From assembly GCA_964575425.1 (NCBI GenBank), contig CAZNRD010000007.1, forward strand, positions 1 to 64,000: a stretch of 64,000 nt of DNA, written 5' to 3'. A model generated the notes under the pieces. The model was not told the DNA's origin. It ran no database searches and saw only the letters and a list, made by a program, of their open reading frames with translations. Position 1 is the first letter of the stretch; every line of letters begins with the position of its first letter. Source of the stretch: DATEAV01 sp964575425 (lineage in GTDB: Bacteria; Chloroflexota; Anaerolineae; Anaerolineales; E44-bin32). This document shows, one piece after another, positions 59,310-64,000 of the stretch. The translations under genes were made by a program, and so were the position numbers.

Positions 59310-60790
59310 TGACCGAACCCGCGGAGATCGTCCTCAACTACATCGGGGGCGAGTGGCGCCCGTCGCAGGCTGACGAGACTCTCGACGTCGTCAACCCTGC
59401 CACCGCCGAGCGCATCGCCCGGGTGCCGCTCTCCCCCGCCACCGAAGTCGATCAGGCCGCCGCGGCGGCAAGCCAGGCGTTCCCCGAATGGCGGCATACG
59501 CCCCCGGTGGAACGCGTCCAGCCCCTCTTCCGCCTCAAGCGACTGCTGGAAGACAACCTCGAGGACCTCGCGCGCCAGATCACCATCGAGTGCGGCAAGA
59601 CGCTCGACGAATCAAAGGCCGAGCTGCGCCGCGCCCTCGAGAACGTCGAGACGGCCTGCGGCATCCCGCTCCTGATGCAGGGCTACAACTCGGAGGATAT
59701 CGCCCGCGGCATCGACGAGACGATGATCCGCCAGCCCCTGGGCGTCGCGGCCATCATCAGCCCCTTCAACTTCCCCGGCATGATCCCCTTCTGGTTCATG
59801 CCCTATGCCCTGGCCTGCGGCAACACCGTCATCGTCAAGCCCTCGGAGAAGGTTCCGCTCACCATGCAGCGCATCTTCCGGCTGCTGGAGCAGGCCGGAT
59901 TCCCCAGGGGCGTGGTCAACCTGGTGAACGGCGCCGCGCAAACCGTCGATGCCATCCTCGACCACCCCCTCATCCGCGCGCTCAGTTTCGTCGGCTCCAC
60001 CCCCGTCGCCCGCCATGTCTACAGCCGTGCCGCCGCCAACGGCAAGCGGGCCCAGTGTCAGGGGGGCGCCAAGAACCCGGTCGTTATCCTGCCCGACGCC
60101 GACCTGGACAGCGCCACGACCATCATCGCCGACAGCGCCTTCGGCTGTGCTGGCCAGCGTTGCCTCGCCGTCTCCTTGGCCATCACCGTCGGCGCGGCGC
60201 GGCAGCCTTTCATCGAGTCGATCTGCGAGGCAGCCACCTCACGCGTCGTCGGGTGCGGCCTCGATCCCGAGGTCCAGATGGGGCCCGTCATCAGCGCCCA
60301 GAGCAAGGCTCGCGTCGAGATGCTCATCGGGAAGAGCCAGACTGAAGGGGCCAGTCTGCCTGTCGATGGGCGCGGGGCAAGAATCCCGGGCTACGAGGAA
60401 GGCTTCTTCGTCCGGCCCACGGTCGTGGTCGACCTGCCGCCGGAGGGCGAAGTGGCCGCCACCGAGATCTTCGGCCCGGTGCTGGGCTTGATGCATGTCA
60501 ACAGCATGGAAGAGGCCGTCTCCCTGGTCAACCGCGGGGTGTATGGCAATCAGGCCAGCCTGTTCACCAGCAGCGGCAGGGCCGCTCGCCAGTTCCGCTA
60601 CGCCGTCGAGGCCGGCAACGTCGGCATCAACATCGGCGTCGCCGCTCCGATGGCGTTCTTCCCCTTCAGCGGATGGAAGGAAAGCTTCTTCGGCGACCTG
60701 CACGGCCAGGGATTGGACGCGGTGGAGTTCTTCACCCAGAAGAAAGTTGTGATCGAGCGCTGGCCGCGAGAGTGGACGCGGAAGTTCTGA
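59309..60790 (+). CDS. mmsA: CoA-acylating methylmalonate-semialdehyde/malonate-semialdehyde dehydrogenase
   Basis: A 493-residue aldehyde dehydrogenase. The MmsA signatures are present: EWRPSQADETLDVVNPATAE, PFNFPGMIPFWFMPYALACG, SFVGSTPVARHVYSRAAANG, QGGAKNPVVILPDADLD, and catalytic Cys285 in GCAGQRCLA. The family converts malonate- or methylmalonate-semialdehyde to acetyl-CoA or propionyl-CoA. Product of beta-alanine or beta-aminoisobutyrate transamination would be its substrate, fitting the aminotransferases on both sides. ATG at 59309 is used; a GTG three bases upstream is possible. Confidence 0.87.
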   Translation: MTEPAEIVLNYIGGEWRPSQADETLDVVNPATAERIARVPLSPATEVDQAAAAASQAFPEWRHTPPVERVQPLFRLKRLLEDNLEDLARQITIECGKTLDESKAELRRALENVETACGIPLLMQGYNSEDIARGIDETMIRQPLGVAAIISPFNFPGMIPFWFMPYALACGNTVIVKPSEKVPLTMQRIFRLLEQAGFPRGVVNLVNGAAQTVDAILDHPLIRALSFVGSTPVARHVYSRAAANGKRAQCQGGAKNPVVILPDADLDSATTIIADSAFGCAGQRCLAVSLAITVGAARQPFIESICEAATSRVVGCGLDPEVQMGPVISAQSKARVEMLIGKSQTEGASLPVDGRGARIPGYEEGFFVRPTVVVDLPPEGEVAATEIFGPVLGLMHVNSMEEAVSLVNRGVYGNQASLFTSSGRAARQFRYAVEAGNVGINIGVAAPMAFFPFSGWKESFFGDLHGQGLDAVEFFTQKKVVIERWPREWTRKF

Positions 60791-60842
60791 AGACATGACA
60801 CCACGCAGCCCGGGGGACAGCGCCGTGCCAGGAGAAGGCACG

Positions 60843-61496
60843 ATGGGTGGTTCGATCTTCGACGCCATGGCCCAGAGCATCATCGATGGCGAACCCGAAC
60901 AGGCGGAGACGCTTGCCCGCCGGGCCATCGCCGAAGGCATCGATCCGCTGGAGGCCATCAACAAAGGCTTCGCGCCCGGCATCAACGAGGTCGGTATGGC
61001 CTTTGGCTGCGGGGAGGCCTACCTGCCGGACCCGGTGGCGGCGGGTGAAGCCATGAAGGCCGCCGTGGCCGTCCTCGATCCCGAGCTCGCCCGCCGAGGC
61101 GCCCAGCGCCCCTCGCGTGGCCGGGTCGTAATCGGCACGGTAAAAGGGGACATCCACGACATCGGCAAGACCCTGGTGGCAACAATGCTTTCGGCCGGCG
61201 GGTTCGAGGTTCACGACCTGGGCGTCGACGTCGCTCCGGAAGCCTTCGCCCGCGCGGCGCGCGAGATCCGAGCCGAGATCGTCGGCGTGAGCGCCCTGCT
61301 GACAACAACCATGGTCAACCAGAAGACGGTGATCGAAGCCCTGGAGGACTGCGGCCTGAGAGCCGGGGTGAAGGTCCTTGTCGGCGGCGCCCCGGTGACG
61401 CGGGCCTTTGCCGAGCAGATCGGCGCCGACGGCTATGCCGAAGATGCCATCCGCGCGGTTGCGGAGGCGCGGCGCGTGCTGGGGCAAAGCGAATGA
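60843..61496 (+). CDS. Corrinoid protein of a methyltransferase system (MtbC/MtgC-like)
   Basis: A 217-residue methyl carrier. The N-terminal helical domain (MAQSIIDGEPEQAETLARRAI, ending in LPDPVAAGEAMKAAVAV) and the cobalamin-binding Rossmann domain with D-x-H-x-x-G (KGDIHDIGKT), GVSALLTTTM and GGAPVTRAFAEQIGADGY are standard. The histidine in the D-x-H-x-x-G motif coordinates cobalt. It accepts a methyl group from the MttB-like protein encoded next. Start at 60843 follows GGAGAAGG. Confidence 0.88.
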   Translation: MGGSIFDAMAQSIIDGEPEQAETLARRAIAEGIDPLEAINKGFAPGINEVGMAFGCGEAYLPDPVAAGEAMKAAVAVLDPELARRGAQRPSRGRVVIGTVKGDIHDIGKTLVATMLSAGGFEVHDLGVDVAPEAFARAAREIRAEIVGVSALLTTTMVNQKTVIEALEDCGLRAGVKVLVGGAPVTRAFAEQIGADGYAEDAIRAVAEARRVLGQSE

Positions 61497-61626
61497 GCGG
61501 ACAGCCTGAGGCCGCATGTCAGCACCCGGATCGACGCCACGGCGCAAGAACGGCTCACCGCCGCCACCCGTACAGCCCGCCTGGCGCTCGCGACCGAGTC
61601 CCCGCCGCCCAACCAGCGAGGCGAGG

Positions 61627-63072
61627 ATGCCCTTGAGCCTGCCATATGGGATCCCGGACGACGAGACCCTGGCCCGGCTGCACGTCGGCAGCCTGCGGCT
61701 TCTGGCCGAGGTGGGTGTCCGCTGCCACAGTCGCAGGGCCCTGACTCTGCTGGAAGCGCACGGCGCCCAGGTCTCCCATCAGGAACAGCTCGTGCGCATC
61801 CCCGCCGAGCTCGTCCGAGAGGCCCTGCGGACGGCGCCCAGGCAGGTCGTGTTCGACGCCCGCACTTCGGCTTTCCGCTTCACCATGCCGTCGTCCTGGA
61901 CCGGGCTGGCAATGGACGGGACCGCTGCCTTCGCCCTCGACCCCCAGACCGGGGCGCGCCGCTACGGAACCCGGAAGGACATCGAGCAGGCGATGCGCGT
62001 CCTACAGGCCCTGGACCTGGCGGTGATGGCCTGGCCCCCAACGTGCGCCTCGGACGCGCCCGCTGCCTCGCGCCCCCTGCACGAATTCGTGACCATGCTT
62101 CGCCATTGCTCCAAGCACGGCGAGCACGAACTGCACCGCCTGGATCAGGTACCCTATCTGGTGGAGGCGCTGCTGGCCATCCAGGGAAGCGAAGAGGCCG
62201 TCCGCAGGGACAAAATCGCGTCGCTGATCTACTGCCCGGTGGCGCCGCTGGTCCACGATGGCCCGATGTTGGACGCCTATCTCGAGCTCGGCTCCCTCGA
62301 CCTGCCTGTCATGATCATGCCCATGCCGGTGGCCGGCACTACCGGCCCCGCCAGCCTGTACTCCAACGCGCTGCTGGCCAACGCCGAAACCCTTTCCGCC
62401 CTGGTCATCTTCCAGCTGGCGCATCCGGGCAGATCAATGGTGTACAGCAACGCCATCGGCGTGGTCGACTTCGCCAGCGGCGGCTTCCTGTCCTCTTCCG
62501 CCGAGACCGTGCTGCAATCCGCCGCCCTGGTTTCGCTGGGGCACTTCTACAACCTTCCTACCACGACCACCGGCTGCGCCTCCGATGCCAAGGAACCGGG
62601 CGCCCAGGCCGTGCTCGAGAAGAGCATCTCGACCCTCCCGGCATATCTGGCTCAGGCTGACATGGTCATCGGAATCGGGCTGATCGAATGCAGCCAATGC
62701 CTGGTCCTGGAGCAGATGGTTGTGGACCATGAAATCGGCCGCTGCTGCCAACGTCTCCGCCAGGGGATCGACACGAGCCAGGAACGAGACCTCTTCCAGG
62801 ACCTCGCCGCCGTGGGCCCCGGCGGGCATTTCCTCGCTCGCAAGAGTACACGCCAGGCCGCCCGCAGTGGCGAGTTCACCGCTCCGGAGCTGATCGACCA
62901 TCACCCGTACGAGGCCTGGGTCGAGCAAGGTCGGCCGTCAATCTATTCGACGGCGAGCGAGCGCGTGCAGGAGATCCTCGAGGGCCCGGCCGTCGACGCG
63001 TTGCCCGAAGGCGTGTCCGCCGCGCTGGACGACATTCTGCGGCGCGCCGACGCAGAACTCGAGGAGAAGTGA
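61627..63072 (+). CDS. MttB-family methyltransferase without pyrrolysine
   Basis: A 481-residue TIM-barrel protein of the trimethylamine methyltransferase (MttB) superfamily: LLAEVGVRCHSRRALTLLEAHG, LDLPVMIMPMPVAGTTGPAS, TTTTGCASDAKEPGAQAVLEKS and LIECSQCLVLEQMVVDHEIG. The region that carries an in-frame amber pyrrolysine codon in true MttB is read through with sense codons, as in MtgB, MtcB and other betaine methyltransferases. It probably demethylates a quaternary amine onto the corrinoid protein upstream. Which amine cannot be read here. The start at 61627 aligns with family N-termini; an ATG at 61516 is in frame. Confidence 0.83.
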   Translation: MPLSLPYGIPDDETLARLHVGSLRLLAEVGVRCHSRRALTLLEAHGAQVSHQEQLVRIPAELVREALRTAPRQVVFDARTSAFRFTMPSSWTGLAMDGTAAFALDPQTGARRYGTRKDIEQAMRVLQALDLAVMAWPPTCASDAPAASRPLHEFVTMLRHCSKHGEHELHRLDQVPYLVEALLAIQGSEEAVRRDKIASLIYCPVAPLVHDGPMLDAYLELGSLDLPVMIMPMPVAGTTGPASLYSNALLANAETLSALVIFQLAHPGRSMVYSNAIGVVDFASGGFLSSSAETVLQSAALVSLGHFYNLPTTTTGCASDAKEPGAQAVLEKSISTLPAYLAQADMVIGIGLIECSQCLVLEQMVVDHEIGRCCQRLRQGIDTSQERDLFQDLAAVGPGGHFLARKSTRQAARSGEFTAPELIDHHPYEAWVEQGRPSIYSTASERVQEILEGPAVDALPEGVSAALDDILRRADAELEEK

Positions 63073-63113
63073 AGTGACCCCGAAAAGCATGGTAGCTCCA
63101 AGGAGACATCGCG

Positions 63114-64000
63114 ATGACCTCAGATGACCTCAAGCACCTCGCACCGATCTGGCCGCGCAACTGGACTCTCTATGTCGAGCGCGGCGAGGGACCGTACCTC
63201 TTCGACAGCGAAGGCCGCCGCTACCTCGACTTCACCTGCGGCATCGGAGTCACCAACACGGGCCACGCGCACCCCCGCGTCGTGCGCGCCATCCAGGAGC
63301 AGGCCGCCCGCCTGCTGCACGGTCAGCCCACGATCGTGCTCAACCGGCCGCTGCTGGACTTGACCGAGCAGATGGCCACGGTGGCGCCCGCACCGCTCGA
63401 CACCTTCTTCTTCACCAACTCCGGCGCCGAGGCCACCGAAGGCGCCGTCAAACTGGCCCGCCACGCCACCCACCGCACGAACGTGATTGTCTTCCAGGGC
63501 TCGTTCCACGGCCGCACCAACCTCACCATGGCCATGACGACATCCAAGACAATCTACCGCGCCGGCTACCAGCCGCTGGTCGGCGGCGTCTTCGTCGCCC
63601 CCTACCCCTACGCCTACCGCTACGGCTGGGACGAAGAGACCACCCTGCGCTTCTGCCTGCGCGAGCTGAAATGGCTGCTGAAGGCGCAGACCGCCCCGGA
63701 GGAGACCGCCGCCATCGTGATCGAACCTGTGCTGGGCGAGGGCGGCTACGTCGTCCCGCCCGACGGCTTCCTGCCGGCTTTGCGCGAATTGTGTGATCAC
63801 TACGGCATCCTGCTCGTCGCCGACGAGGTCCAGTCCGGCTTCGGTCGCACCGGCCGCTGGTTCGCCTTCGAGCACACCGGCGTGGTTCCGGATATCATGG
63901 TGATGGCCAAGGGACTGGGCTCTGGCATGCCGATCGCCGGACTGGCCGCCTCACGCGCCCTGATGGAACGCTGGGTCCCCGGATCGCACGGTGGAACGTA
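63114..64000 (+). CDS. Class III aminotransferase, 4-aminobutyrate aminotransferase-like (3' truncated by window)
   Basis: The first 295 codons of a class III PLP aminotransferase. YLFDSEGRRYLDFTCGIGVTNTGH, FFFTNSGAEATEGAVKLARHAT, FHGRTNLTMAMTTSKT, the PLP Asp in VADEVQSGFGRTGRW and K266 in MVMAKGLGSGMPIAGLAA match GABA or acetylornithine-type transaminases. RBS AAGGAG lies 9 bases before ATG. It follows the MttB gene by 41 bases in the same operon and could act on an amino acid produced by demethylation. The C-terminus is outside the window. Confidence 0.85.
   Translation, partial: MTSDDLKHLAPIWPRNWTLYVERGEGPYLFDSEGRRYLDFTCGIGVTNTGHAHPRVVRAIQEQAARLLHGQPTIVLNRPLLDLTEQMATVAPAPLDTFFFTNSGAEATEGAVKLARHATHRTNVIVFQGSFHGRTNLTMAMTTSKTIYRAGYQPLVGGVFVAPYPYAYRYGWDEETTLRFCLRELKWLLKAQTAPEETAAIVIEPVLGEGGYVVPPDGFLPALRELCDHYGILLVADEVQSGFGRTGRWFAFEHTGVVPDIMVMAKGLGSGMPIAGLAASRALMERWVPGSHGGT

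Noticed and set aside
61627..63072. Pyrrolysine codon in the MttB-like gene
   Set aside because: There is no in-frame amber codon before the normal stop; the equivalent region is read with sense codons.

Overview
The window is GC-rich bacterial chromosome with densely packed operons, mostly on the + strand, many joined by ATGA or TGATG stop/start overlaps. A bacterial-type carbonyl branch of the Wood-Ljungdahl pathway, a cytosolic group 3b-like [NiFe]-hydrogenase, lipoprotein-type cell-wall enzymes and the general gene style suggest an uncultivated anaerobic or facultative member of the Chloroflexota, perhaps Anaerolineae. This is inference: no rRNA or other taxonomic marker is present. I saw no tRNA, rRNA, CRISPR array, insertion sequence or phage gene.

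Layout. 1-1.9 kb: the end of a heme-copper oxidase subunit II and a complete subunit I, both with altered metal sites that resemble a nitric oxide reductase more than an oxygen reductase. 2.1-2.8 kb: a stand-alone methionine-synthase-activation-like protein. 2.8-5.5 kb (minus): a lipoprotein alpha/beta hydrolase and an alkaline-phosphatase-superfamily enzyme. 5.8-12.6 kb: hydrogenase genes in the order beta-gamma-delta-alpha, the maturation protease, a receiver-only response regulator and a histidine kinase. 12.8-14.6 kb: a cupin, a phytol/dolichol kinase-like protein and a thiol peroxidase.

14.8-28.7 kb is the Wood-Ljungdahl operon: DUF166, a heavy-metal-associated-like protein, CO dehydrogenase (cooS), acetyl-CoA synthase (acsB), both corrinoid iron-sulfur protein subunits (acsD, acsC), the corrinoid reductive activator, a radical SAM protein, an alpha-alpha toroid protein, the nickel insertase (acsF/cooC) and the methyltransferase acsE. 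A malic enzyme follows. Together these make acetyl-CoA from methyl-tetrahydrofolate, CO2/CO and CoA. The formate-to-methyl-THF genes are not in the window.

30-44 kb is mostly housekeeping: GNAT, plsY, a glycosyltransferase, a CelD-like acyltransferase, a PP2C-like membrane protein, a coaE-GNAT fusion, rsgA, a penicillin-binding protein, maf, a 42-codon membrane peptide, a HAD hydrolase, homoserine dehydrogenase and a divergent Lrp-type regulator.

44.7-64 kb is a catabolic island. Two paralogous sodium:solute symporters and an APC permease accompany a complete agmatine-to-putrescine route (agmatine deiminase, putrescine carbamoyltransferase) and putrescine aminotransferase. Then come three more class III aminotransferases, a methylmalonate-semialdehyde-type dehydrogenase, and a corrinoid protein with an MttB-family methyltransferase. 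The last pair could deliver methyl groups from a methylated amine toward the Wood-Ljungdahl genes in the same window.
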